A stretch of DNA of 64,000 nt, from positions 2,294,001-2,358,000 of the forward strand of contig NZ_CP011542.1 in assembly GCF_001020985.1 (NCBI RefSeq). The letters run 5' to 3'. A model generated the notes under the pieces. The model saw nothing but the letters and a program-made list of their open reading frames with translations. It was not told the origin of the DNA and ran no database searches. Made by a program: the position numbers and the translations under genes. Origin of the DNA: Corynebacterium mustelae (GTDB taxonomy: Bacteria > Actinomycetota > Actinomycetes > Mycobacteriales > Mycobacteriaceae). Positions 48,114 through 56,187 of this stretch are shown here, piece by piece (positions within the stretch are counted from its first letter, which is position 1; every line of letters begins with the position of its first letter).

Positions 48114-50792
48114 ATGAACAAAAAGACACTTCACTCAAGCGTCCCGCTCATCGCAGTCACCTTCCGCACCCCCACACGTGGCGCACAGCCTCTGGTCAAA
48201 CTACTACCCGAACCCCTGGTACCAGCGGAAACAGCCATGCTCACATCCCTAGGGATGGTCCAACAAACCCACACCCCAGTCGGCCACACCCACAATCGCG
48301 CCCTCGGCTTCCCCACACACCCCATCCTCACCGACCCCGACAACGCGCACCACGCCCTCAAGCTTGTCAAAGACCTCCAGTGGGCGCGTCGACAAGCAAA
48401 AACACACCCAGAAGACGTCGAAGAATTCACAGACAACCTCATCACCCAATTAAGCGCAACAACACCACAGTTTCTTCCCACTTTTCTTGAGGAGGTTGCA
48501 CGCGCCCTCGCACAGCACAGGCACGCTGAACAGGCGTCGGCGGTTTTTGGTCGCGCCCGCGAAATCGAAGAGATTCACGGTATAGCCATTGATCCCAAGC
48601 GACATGACAGTGTGATGCACGAATTCGCGGGACGTGGGGTTATAAGTGGGCCAGTGTTTTCCCGCGAGACTAAAGCCGCAAGTCAGCGGTTTTCACCTGC
48701 TGGTGCTTATGCGTTTTTCTTCGATCTCCTCATCGCCCAAGCGAACGCTGGTGTGGCAACGTACCCGGATGCCCTCACGGATTTAGCTAGGCTTGGCGCG
48801 AAGTGTGGGTTGCCCGTTGCGGAAGTCACCCAGGATTTTCTTACGGCCTACTTGTCCACGGCGGGGTTCTTTCAGGAGTCTGCGAGCTTCCTCGATAAAT
48901 GGTGCCCAATTATTTCCAGTATTCTCAGCTCACGAGCTGATTTAGCTGAACGATTTTTCCGTGAAATACCTAATGCGTGGGAATGGGATGTAGCTCTATA
49001 TATGGAGGGGTTAAAGAAGTTTGGTTTGTGGCAGCCGCTTATAAGCAACCCGGCGTCATTTACTTCGTGGCTGTCTTTTATCATTGACCACGGTAATTCA
49101 CAGTGGCATTTTAATTTCTTTCGCCTCAATTCCCACCAGGATCTTTTAGCCGCCATTGACGGAAATAAACGGCAACTCAATGGGGTGAAGATCGCTGTGC
49201 GGCAAAGGGTGTTTCACCCCGATTACTTGGATGCGTTTCTTGGGGCGGGGGCGCAACTTTCTATCTTCCCGTTTCGGGGTGAGGTGCGCTCTGACGTTGA
49301 GGAGCACTTTGACATTGAACTGTCCGAGTGGATCAAAAACCACAGCCGTGACCTGAGCTTTTTGGTGGAATGGGTCGGGTCGCGTAGGGATGTCTCTTTC
49401 GACATCGACCCCACCGACCTTGTACACAATCTTGATGTTCTGCTCAGTTACGGGTCTACGCGAAATGTGGTCAAGGATACGCTGGACACGTTACATGACA
49501 AGCGAAAACGCGCCACCGGATCACAGGAGGCATGGTACAAGGTGGAGGATTTTCGCCCCTTCATTGATGACCCACGTCTACGCGAGCTCAACGCGGAGGC
49601 AGTCACGGGTATTCTGCACTGCGATCCCGTTGAGGAGCTTGCTGTGCGCCTTCGTCGCGGCACTGTGGTGGAGTATACGTGGCCATTGTTTGAGGCTTTG
49701 GCGGATGAGGATTACCAGATTTTTGCGACCTACCCATGGGTTTCACTGGTGAGCGAGCGGCACATTCGTGTGTGTGATGGTGATCAGGTGCGCGAATTTC
49801 AGCGGCCACCTTTTGAGATCAACCTGGTTATTCCCACTGAAACTGATGTGTTTGTTTCGTTCACCGTGGCGGACACCGATGAGCCAAAGTGGATGTGGCT
49901 TTCTGAAGGGATTTCCCGTTCGTTTTCCACGGTGAAGAAAGGCACGATTCAGGGCAATTATCCACGCGTTATCGAGGGCACGCTTTATGCTGGCCCCGTA
50001 GCGATCACCGCAACCACTGCCGCAAATAATGCGGGTGGCCAAATGCTTGGTTTTGGTCCGTTTTACGCCATTTCGTCGTTCGATGATTCTGAGTTTAAAG
50101 TTCTCCCCGATAGTACGTGGATTACTGAGGATAATTTCACCGCACAGTTTGCGGCACAGTCTCTTCCTGGTTTGGATATTCCAGCTGCGTCCGCTGTTGC
50201 GGCTTCGCATAATGCCTGGGTGTGGTTTAATAGCAGTTTTACGGTTTCGACTACAGATTCCACGCGTTTTTCCCCTTTTGGGGTGGAGGATAATCGGCTA
50301 TTCGGAATAGGGCTCGTCACCGACGACGTGGAGTATTTTTATGTCAGCCCGTTGGGCGTTTTCCAGGAGCCGACATATGAAGAGTTTCAAGCAATTGCAC
50401 GCCCTGGTGGCGGCGTGTGGCATTTACGCGAGACACATAACCGCCACAGGGGGCATACGCTTGTCGACGCCAAAACGGGTCTTTCTATCGCACCATCTCG
50501 TCATGCTTCAGGTGGGAAGCACCCGTTAGACTTGCTTCCGCCTGCTGGGTTTCACCAGCTTCGCCCGCGCAATGAAAAGGTGAGTGCGAAAATGCGCTCA
50601 TGCACCCTGGATCAGGCGGCGCAGCTGATTAATGATCCGTTGAGTATTCTCGATTTTGCTGAGCAGGACAAGGTTCTTGCTGCTGCGATTGCGGGAATGA
50701 TCGCGGATATTCGCGAAATCTCCCATTCAAATTGTGCGTTGCCTTACTACGATTCGGTGCCCAACTTTTTAACCCACCTCTACGACGATTGA
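48114..50792 (+). CDS. Giant array protein, copy 11 (N plus M, stop at module border)
   Basis: 892 residues: a complete N module (FLPTFLEEVARAL, VFGRAREIEEIHG, LRRGTVVEYTWPLFE near 515) and a complete M module (PTETDVFVSFTVA, KWMWLSEG, LGFGPFYAIS, YVSPLGVFQ, LVDAKTG). It ends with VPNFLTHLYDD at TGA 50790-50792. The next gene (50805) lies in the same frame, 12 nt on, and encodes the C module. The pair is therefore one N-M-C gene interrupted by a single stop codon. Either the two halves work as separate subunits, or the stop is a recent lesion, or it is read through. Confidence 0.88.
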   Translation: MNKKTLHSSVPLIAVTFRTPTRGAQPLVKLLPEPLVPAETAMLTSLGMVQQTHTPVGHTHNRALGFPTHPILTDPDNAHHALKLVKDLQWARRQAKTHPEDVEEFTDNLITQLSATTPQFLPTFLEEVARALAQHRHAEQASAVFGRAREIEEIHGIAIDPKRHDSVMHEFAGRGVISGPVFSRETKAASQRFSPAGAYAFFFDLLIAQANAGVATYPDALTDLARLGAKCGLPVAEVTQDFLTAYLSTAGFFQESASFLDKWCPIISSILSSRADLAERFFREIPNAWEWDVALYMEGLKKFGLWQPLISNPASFTSWLSFIIDHGNSQWHFNFFRLNSHQDLLAAIDGNKRQLNGVKIAVRQRVFHPDYLDAFLGAGAQLSIFPFRGEVRSDVEEHFDIELSEWIKNHSRDLSFLVEWVGSRRDVSFDIDPTDLVHNLDVLLSYGSTRNVVKDTLDTLHDKRKRATGSQEAWYKVEDFRPFIDDPRLRELNAEAVTGILHCDPVEELAVRLRRGTVVEYTWPLFEALADEDYQIFATYPWVSLVSERHIRVCDGDQVREFQRPPFEINLVIPTETDVFVSFTVADTDEPKWMWLSEGISRSFSTVKKGTIQGNYPRVIEGTLYAGPVAITATTAANNAGGQMLGFGPFYAISSFDDSEFKVLPDSTWITEDNFTAQFAAQSLPGLDIPAASAVAASHNAWVWFNSSFTVSTTDSTRFSPFGVEDNRLFGIGLVTDDVEYFYVSPLGVFQEPTYEEFQAIARPGGGVWHLRETHNRHRGHTLVDAKTGLSIAPSRHASGGKHPLDLLPPAGFHQLRPRNEKVSAKMRSCTLDQAAQLINDPLSILDFAEQDKVLAAAIAGMIADIREISHSNCALPYYDSVPNFLTHLYDD

Positions 50793-50804
50793 TCCTCTAC
50801 CGCC

Positions 50805-51947
50805 ATGCCTGAATTGAGTATTCCCCAACCGCCACGGTTAGCGTCGGATGGTTCTGACGCCGAGTTTGTCGCAGCAGTTCACCGGGTGGCGGCGGCGCTT
50901 GCCCACCCGCTAATAGAAGGTGCCGCTGATTTCAGCGATTGGGAGTTTGTGGATACCATTGGCCGCGAAAAGCTGTGGCTAACAGCGCTTTCGCGTGCGC
51001 ATCTTCCGCTTAATGTGGTGCAGCGTTGGCACGGGTTTCTTTCGTGGTGTGCCACTTATGGTGTGTTGGGTAGGTGGCGTCAAACCCCCATTACTGCACA
51101 CTCCGCCTACCCGCATGTACAGGAGCATTGGGAGGATTATTCCCTAGTGCACTATTTGTATAATGAACAAAACCTGTTGTGGAATCCTGTCCTCACCACC
51201 ACACCACCGGTTGCATTCCGCGTTGAGGATTTGTTTGTGCCCACTGATAAGTTCCGCTACGCCCTTGACCAGATCCTTATCTGGCACGAGAAGCGATCCC
51301 CCGCGAACCATCCCACCAAGAATCCGTTTGGGGAATTGCTTCAGAAGAAAGCGCAGGAAGCAGCCTTATTCACTCCCCTGCCTAAGAGCGTGTGGGTGCG
51401 CATTTTTGAAACCCATTTTCTGGGCAGGCCACACACGTGCCCGCCTGCGGGAATAAACATACGGAATGTCACGGCGTTTCATAAGGCAGTGACTGAGTAT
51501 GTGAATACTCCCACTAGTATTTTCACGTTGGAGCTCCCGAGCTTTTTCTTCGCCGAAATGTGGCACCCGCTTTTCCATCTAGAGGGCCCTTCCATGAAAA
51601 ATTTGCAAGCTGTGTGGGCTAGGCGTTGGGGTCAGCCGTGGATTCATTGCGAAGATGAGTGGCTGGAGCAGATCCCCCGCTCGATGTATCCGCAGCTTGC
51701 CCAGCTGTTTTTCGCTAATAATCAAGACGGCAATGAAATATCTGCATGCTCATGGCAGGATCGGCTTCCTGTGCTTACCTGCCTGGCGCAGGTGGTTTCC
51801 CCGGGCACTCCGGCAGCACGCGTGGTTGCGGATCAGATTGAAGCGGGAATTGCCGTGGCCAGCAACAATAATTCCAATTTTGCGTGTGAATTAAACCTCC
51901 TTGAGTATCTGCGTTCCGACACGTCCCGCCGCTTCCCCTCCCCTTGA
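50805..51947 (+). CDS. Giant array protein, copy 12 (C module, shortened)
   Basis: 380 residues from ATG 50805. It starts in the linker (LSIPQPPRLAS) and follows the C module through IGREKLWLTALSRAHLPLNV, FLSWCATYGVLGRWRQ, VEDLFVPTDKF and RRWGQPWIHCEDEWLEQIP, ending soon after VVSPGTPAARVVADQIEAG. The last 150-160 residues of other copies (EGYLD, the winged-helix-like segment, FLPGGW, CPP-LPYP) are absent. It is in frame with copy 11, so the two form a split and C-terminally truncated gene. The start has no strong ribosome binding site; re-initiation after the copy 11 stop is plausible. Confidence 0.75.
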   Translation: MPELSIPQPPRLASDGSDAEFVAAVHRVAAALAHPLIEGAADFSDWEFVDTIGREKLWLTALSRAHLPLNVVQRWHGFLSWCATYGVLGRWRQTPITAHSAYPHVQEHWEDYSLVHYLYNEQNLLWNPVLTTTPPVAFRVEDLFVPTDKFRYALDQILIWHEKRSPANHPTKNPFGELLQKKAQEAALFTPLPKSVWVRIFETHFLGRPHTCPPAGINIRNVTAFHKAVTEYVNTPTSIFTLELPSFFFAEMWHPLFHLEGPSMKNLQAVWARRWGQPWIHCEDEWLEQIPRSMYPQLAQLFFANNQDGNEISACSWQDRLPVLTCLAQVVSPGTPAARVVADQIEAGIAVASNNNSNFACELNLLEYLRSDTSRRFPSP

Positions 51948-51994
51948 TGCGCTGTGGCTTTCTGGCGTGGCAGCGGGGGTGCAGTTTTCCATCA

Positions 51995-52060
51995 CAAATC
52001 GCACACATGGGTGATTATTGCTCGCTACAATTTTGTTGATCTGCACTAACCAACCGCCCT
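51995..52060 (+). repeat. 66-bp direct repeat, left copy
   Basis: This is identical over 66 bp to 53213-53278. It contains GCTACAAT, a possible -10 region (TACAAT at 52026). As with the right copy, an ATG lies about 15 nt further on, so the repeat carries an array-gene promoter and start region. Confidence 0.85.
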
Positions 52061-52075
52061 TAGTTTCGCACCATC

Positions 52076-52093
52076 ATGATTGACCTGCGCTGA
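52076..52093 (+). pseudogene. Vestigial start of a lost array gene
   Basis: ATG ATT GAC CTG CGC TGA encodes MIDLR and stops. Copy 13 begins ATG ATT GCT CTG CGC TTT at the same distance from the right-hand repeat. This is what remains of a paralogue start. Downstream to 52345 I see no credible gene; a 61-codon frame at 52125 is Pro/Ser-rich and has no support. Confidence 0.6.
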
Positions 52094-52345
52094 TCACTGA
52101 ATCTTACTGGGTTTGCGATAGGGCATGAAGACCCCGCCTACTCCAATCGACACGATCGCAGGTCCTTTGCCGCTAAGCGTGCTGCGCCCTCGGTTTTATC
52201 CCCCCCTTTTCAAAGACGCAATCTCGTCGACTAGCAGGGACGATTCACACTCGTCACATCACCTATTCAAAAACAACCCCATCCCGCCACTAATCCCTCT
52301 AAGCTTTTGAAATAAGACCGCCATATTTTTGAGGACGTGATTGTT

Positions 52346-52993
52346 ATGAAGAAGCAATTACTTGCTTTAACCGCCTGCTCCTTGGTTCTTGCGGGTTGCT
52401 CGAATTCTGATACACCCAAAACGACAGAAGCCGCCCCCACAACGTCCCATTCGATCCCTGTACCAAAAACTTCGGTGGAAAATAAGACACCTCTGGCGGA
52501 TACCGACGTGGGATTTTTGGGGTTGCAAGCTCCCGAAGGCGCAGTCGATATTCATCGTCATTCCTTCAACGAATACGACCCATCAGTCATTGAAGCATTT
52601 CCACATTTGCGGCAATATGAGCCAGAAATTCACAGGTGGATGGGTAATTATCCCCATGTCACATACGAACAGATCCTTGAGAAGGTTCGCACTACATTGG
52701 GTGAAGATCGCGCTTTTGGGGAGATCAATGGCATGAAGTATGCGGAAATCACCAGCATTCCGAACCCACTCCTCCTTCAAACTGAAGATGGGCAGCAAAT
52801 GAAAGAGCATCAGCTTTGCTGGGAGGAACAAATAGGGGAAGGTGCCTACCGCTCCCTGACCATTTTTATCCGTGAGTTTCAGTACCCTGAGATGCCAATT
52901 TCTGGTGTGGAATACTACTACGCAACCCCGTTCGGCTCCGATTGTAATACTCTGGCGAAAGATGACTTCGACACCTTGTCACAGGGAGGATAA
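52346..52993 (+). CDS. Lipoprotein of unknown function inside the array
   Basis: The start is ATG 52346, 10 nt after GAGGA; GTG 52337 is too close to that site. The 215-residue product has a short basic N-terminus (MKKQ), a hydrophobic core and a lipobox, LVLAGC (Cys18), followed by a Thr/Pro-rich spacer. The mature domain contains GFLGLQAPEGAVDIHRHSF, WMGNYPHVTYEQIL and CWEEQIGEGAYR, with two Cys that could pair. It is unrelated to the giant proteins, which have no export signal. It sits between two 66-bp direct repeats in the footprint of a lost paralogue, which suggests late insertion. I do not recognise the family. Confidence 0.75.
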   Translation: MKKQLLALTACSLVLAGCSNSDTPKTTEAAPTTSHSIPVPKTSVENKTPLADTDVGFLGLQAPEGAVDIHRHSFNEYDPSVIEAFPHLRQYEPEIHRWMGNYPHVTYEQILEKVRTTLGEDRAFGEINGMKYAEITSIPNPLLLQTEDGQQMKEHQLCWEEQIGEGAYRSLTIFIREFQYPEMPISGVEYYYATPFGSDCNTLAKDDFDTLSQGG

Positions 52994-53100
52994 GACTCCA
53001 ACGATCGCTGGGTATTGCCACACCCCATGAGATTAGCCAGGTTACCCCTAGTGAACCTGACTTACTTTAAGGGCTCCCCACTTGTGTGCGCACGGTTTGG

Positions 53101-53190
53101 CGTCATGTGCTTTTCGACGCCAAACTAGGCCGCCCCATCGCACTTTCTAGCAGTGCTCCAGGTAGAAAATATTCGTTGAGCCCGCGTAGC
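53101..53190 (+). pseudogene. Eroded M-module fragment
   Basis: One frame reads RHVLFDAKLGRPIALSSSAP and then GRKYSLSPRSSGG. Copy 11 has GHTLVDAKTGLSIAPSRHAS followed by GGKHPLDLLPPAG at the end of its M module. The match is to the LxDA blade signature and the next 20 residues only, with no open frame around it. This is debris of a further paralogue directly upstream of the right-hand 66-bp repeat. Confidence 0.65.
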
Positions 53191-53212
53191 AGCGGCGGCA
53201 TGTTATTCCTCG

Positions 53213-53278
53213 CAAATCGCACACATGGGTGATTATTGCTCGCTACAATTTTGTTGATCTGCACTAACCAACCGCCCT
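53213..53278 (+). repeat. 66-bp direct repeat, right copy, upstream of copy 13
   Basis: Exact copy of 51995-52060. It ends 16 nt before ATG 53295. TACAAT at 53244-53249, preceded by GC, is the best promoter candidate for copy 13. No clear -35 box lies 17 nt upstream. Confidence 0.85.
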
Positions 53279-53294
53279 CATCTCACCCCTCACC

Positions 53295-56051
53295 ATGATT
53301 GCTCTGCGCTTTTCTCCTCACCCCACGAATGCCCCGCTTATCGCGGTTGCCTTTCGCTCACCTGCACTTTCCCATCCGATTGTTCTGCTGTGCCCAGAAC
53401 CCATCGTGGATAGCGAAGTGGAAGCGTTAGGCATGTGTGGTTTATCTGCAACTGGGCAGTCCTTTTGTGGGTTTACGTCACCGCGTGGCTTGGGCTTTTT
53501 TGAAAGAACGCTCTTGCACAACCCCGAACACGCACACCGCGCCCGCAGGCTTGTGGCGCGGCTACGGTGGGCGCGTCGACAAGCAATCGCAGATCCCGAA
53601 AAAATCAGTGCTTGGGCGGAGAAAACCGCAGCCAAACTGCGCGAAACTGCCCCGAAGCTGTGTGAGTTTTTCTTAGACGAGGTCGCCCGAATCTTTGTCG
53701 GCACCCGAAACTTTGATCATGCGCAGCACTTTTTTAGCCACGCGCGTGAGGCTGAACGCGGGCTTTGCCGCACTCCCGACACCATCGAAGTTGTCCGCGA
53801 TTTCGCGGCCCTTGGGCTTATCGACGCCGCCACCTTGTCCTACGAAGCGCACCGTGATGCTGGGGAGATGTCGCCGCAGGATAGGTGCCAGTTTTTCGGC
53901 AAGCTTCTCCTTGCTCAAGCGCATGCAGGGGTAAGCCTATATGAGGAGGCTTTCGCCGACCTGCATCATGTAAGCACGCAGTGCGGGATAGATCTAGGGG
54001 AAGTTGAGCTGGATTTTGTTGCGGCGTACTTGCGCACTCCCGCTTTTCGCGACACCGCCGCGGGTCCACTTGAAAGTATCGCTCAGCTGCTTCCCGACGT
54101 GATTGCTAGGCATCCTGATAGTGCGGAAATCTTGCTCACGGTTATCCCTCCGAAGTGGCAATTCGTTGATTATTTTCACATGCTTGACAAGTCTGGGCTA
54201 TGGGAGGTTTTGCGCAACGATCCTGATCGACTGCGCCGCTGGTTCAGCACTGTGGTTGACTGTGCGGGCCACACAAAGTTCTTTAGCAAAACCGATAAGC
54301 AGTGTCTGGAGGCTTTGCTGGAAACCGGCACAGCATTAGAGGGACTAACAATCACTATTGGGGTCGAATCCCCGTGGTCAGAGGATAAGTACAGGTTTCA
54401 CCCTGATTTCGCGGATGTATTGTGCGAGTTGGGTGTCAGGGTGCGTACCCGCATCGAAGACCCCAGTGCTTTCACACACTTTGACCTTGGTGCGTGGGAG
54501 GACAATCACCACCGCGATCTGAGCCATCTTGTCGCATGTTCGGATCTTGAGCAGCAGCTTCTTGATTCCGTCACTAGGTGCGGTCGGTGGCGCGTATTCG
54601 ATGCCCTTTTCGATAATCCCCCAACAAAGGCTCTGGTAGCCCGCTGGATTGATCGCTTCAACGACCAGCAGCGTGCGGCGGCCGGTTCGTTTTCGACTTG
54701 GATTGCTTTGGACGAAGAGCTCGCCTGTTTCGAGAATCTTCGCCAAGATCCGCGTCTTGAGGCGATCAACCCGGACGCGTGTGCGGGGATCATGGGGGCG
54801 GATCCCGCTGCGGAGCTGGCCGAAAAGATCAGGCGCGGAACGATTGCGGAATACTCGTGGCCCACGTTTGAAAAGATCGTAGGCCCCCACACCCTGGGCA
54901 AGGATCAGTCGGTTTTGGGGCATTTCCCCGAGGTGTTTATTGAAGATGATGGGCATTTTTATCTGATTAATGGAACCCACGAACGCGTTTTCCACACAAC
55001 CGAAAACCCGGAGGTTTATCAGGTTTCACTCACCGATGATGATGTTTTCATTATTTTTGAAGACCGCCACACCATCGCATCACGGTCGATGTGGCTTTCC
55101 GAGGGAATTCCGCGCCCTATTTACGCGGAAGAGTTTTGTTACGAGGGGGATTATCCCCTCACGATCGACGGTGTCCCGCACCTTGTCACCTACCCCATCG
55201 CCCCTGGCACTCCAGTATCCACGTTCGAGCTGGGCACACACATCGGTGTGGGGCCGGTGTATGTGCAGTCGTGGGAGGAGGACGAAGACATCGTCTTTGT
55301 ACTCCTCGGTACTAAAACTTTGACAACCGCGCAGTTCAATGCGCAGTTGCGTGCTGGTACGCTTCCAGGTGTGCCGCTGCCAGAAGCTGCTTTTGGGTTC
55401 CTGCCAGGGGATGCCGAGCTGGATTTCTCGGAAAGCTTCGTGGTGCCGGCAACTGACACCACCGAAGATTCCCCGCTGGGTGTTGATGCTGGTCTACACT
55501 ACAATTTCTGCTTCACCAGCGATTCTGAGCCCGGCAAAAGTTGGTGCATTACGCCACTGGGCGCCTTCTGCTTTACTGGTAAACCTTTCGGCGTGGTCCC
55601 AATACCCGGCCACACCGATGGTGATGGTGACAGCCCAGTGTGGTTGATCCGTAAAGACAGTTTCGGCCGCACTGCTACGCTTTTCGACGCCACCACCAAC
55701 ACCGAGTTTTTCCCACCGTACACAGGTGCAGGCGATTTCCATGCCCTCAATTCCCTGCCCGTGTCAGGTTTTCACCACCTTCGTGTCCGCAACGAGAAGG
55801 TTTCGTCCAAGATGCGTTCCTGTACCACCGGTCAAGCCGCCGAATTTTTGGAAAACCCACTGGCCATCCTCGACTTTGCCGAAGGTGACGAAACCTTGGC
55901 AGCCGCCATTGCCGGAATGATACCGGGAACCCAGTGGATGTCTGGAGCAAACGTTAAGCTTCCCCACCTTGATTCGATTCCTCCACCGTTGCGGTTTCTC
56001 TATGAGCAGCTAGGCCCTCCACCCAACAGTATTGAAAACAATTCGGTATAA
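53295..56051 (+). CDS. Giant array protein, copy 13 (N plus M)
   Basis: 918 residues. The N module is diverged (TSPRGLGFFERTLLHNPEHA, RWARRQAIADP, LCEFFLDEVARIF, HHRDLSHLV, IRRGTIAEYSWPTFE near 522). The M module is complete (LTDDDVFIIFEDR, RSMWLSEGIPRP, GTHIGVGPVYVQS, CITPLGAFCF, LFDATTN, VRNEKVSSKMRSC). It ends after the M coda (PPLRFLYEQLGPP) with a short Asn/Ser tail and no C module. As in copies 7 and 11, the protein ends at the M/C border. It is the first gene after the lipoprotein island and probably has its own promoter in the 66-bp repeat. Confidence 0.9.
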   Translation: MIALRFSPHPTNAPLIAVAFRSPALSHPIVLLCPEPIVDSEVEALGMCGLSATGQSFCGFTSPRGLGFFERTLLHNPEHAHRARRLVARLRWARRQAIADPEKISAWAEKTAAKLRETAPKLCEFFLDEVARIFVGTRNFDHAQHFFSHAREAERGLCRTPDTIEVVRDFAALGLIDAATLSYEAHRDAGEMSPQDRCQFFGKLLLAQAHAGVSLYEEAFADLHHVSTQCGIDLGEVELDFVAAYLRTPAFRDTAAGPLESIAQLLPDVIARHPDSAEILLTVIPPKWQFVDYFHMLDKSGLWEVLRNDPDRLRRWFSTVVDCAGHTKFFSKTDKQCLEALLETGTALEGLTITIGVESPWSEDKYRFHPDFADVLCELGVRVRTRIEDPSAFTHFDLGAWEDNHHRDLSHLVACSDLEQQLLDSVTRCGRWRVFDALFDNPPTKALVARWIDRFNDQQRAAAGSFSTWIALDEELACFENLRQDPRLEAINPDACAGIMGADPAAELAEKIRRGTIAEYSWPTFEKIVGPHTLGKDQSVLGHFPEVFIEDDGHFYLINGTHERVFHTTENPEVYQVSLTDDDVFIIFEDRHTIASRSMWLSEGIPRPIYAEEFCYEGDYPLTIDGVPHLVTYPIAPGTPVSTFELGTHIGVGPVYVQSWEEDEDIVFVLLGTKTLTTAQFNAQLRAGTLPGVPLPEAAFGFLPGDAELDFSESFVVPATDTTEDSPLGVDAGLHYNFCFTSDSEPGKSWCITPLGAFCFTGKPFGVVPIPGHTDGDGDSPVWLIRKDSFGRTATLFDATTNTEFFPPYTGAGDFHALNSLPVSGFHHLRVRNEKVSSKMRSCTTGQAAEFLENPLAILDFAEGDETLAAAIAGMIPGTQWMSGANVKLPHLDSIPPPLRFLYEQLGPPPNSIENNSV

Positions 56052-56098
56052 AACTCCTATCCGCTTGGTACCTTCCGCCACCAGAAAGTTGTGTCACA

Positions 56099-56187
56099 GT
56101 GATTCCTCTTCGCACCACCAAAACTGCTGATAACGTGCCTCTTGCTGCGGTGACTTACACCACGCCGATCCTTGGTACCCCCCATTG
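56099..56187 (+). pseudogene. N-terminal end of copy 14, out of frame
   Basis: From GTG 56099 the frame reads IPLRTTKTADNVPLAAVTYT and then TPILGT, the expected start of an array protein. It then leaves the family sequence inside a run of six C (56178-56183). The family continues one frame over as PPIVRLMAEPLIAAE. One base fewer in the C-run would join the two frames (TPILGTPIVRL). Confidence 0.75.

Noticed and set aside
52125-52310. 61-codon open frame before the lipoprotein gene
   Set aside because: Low-complexity Pro/Ser content, no ribosome binding site, and it lies in DNA that looks like the scar of a deleted gene.
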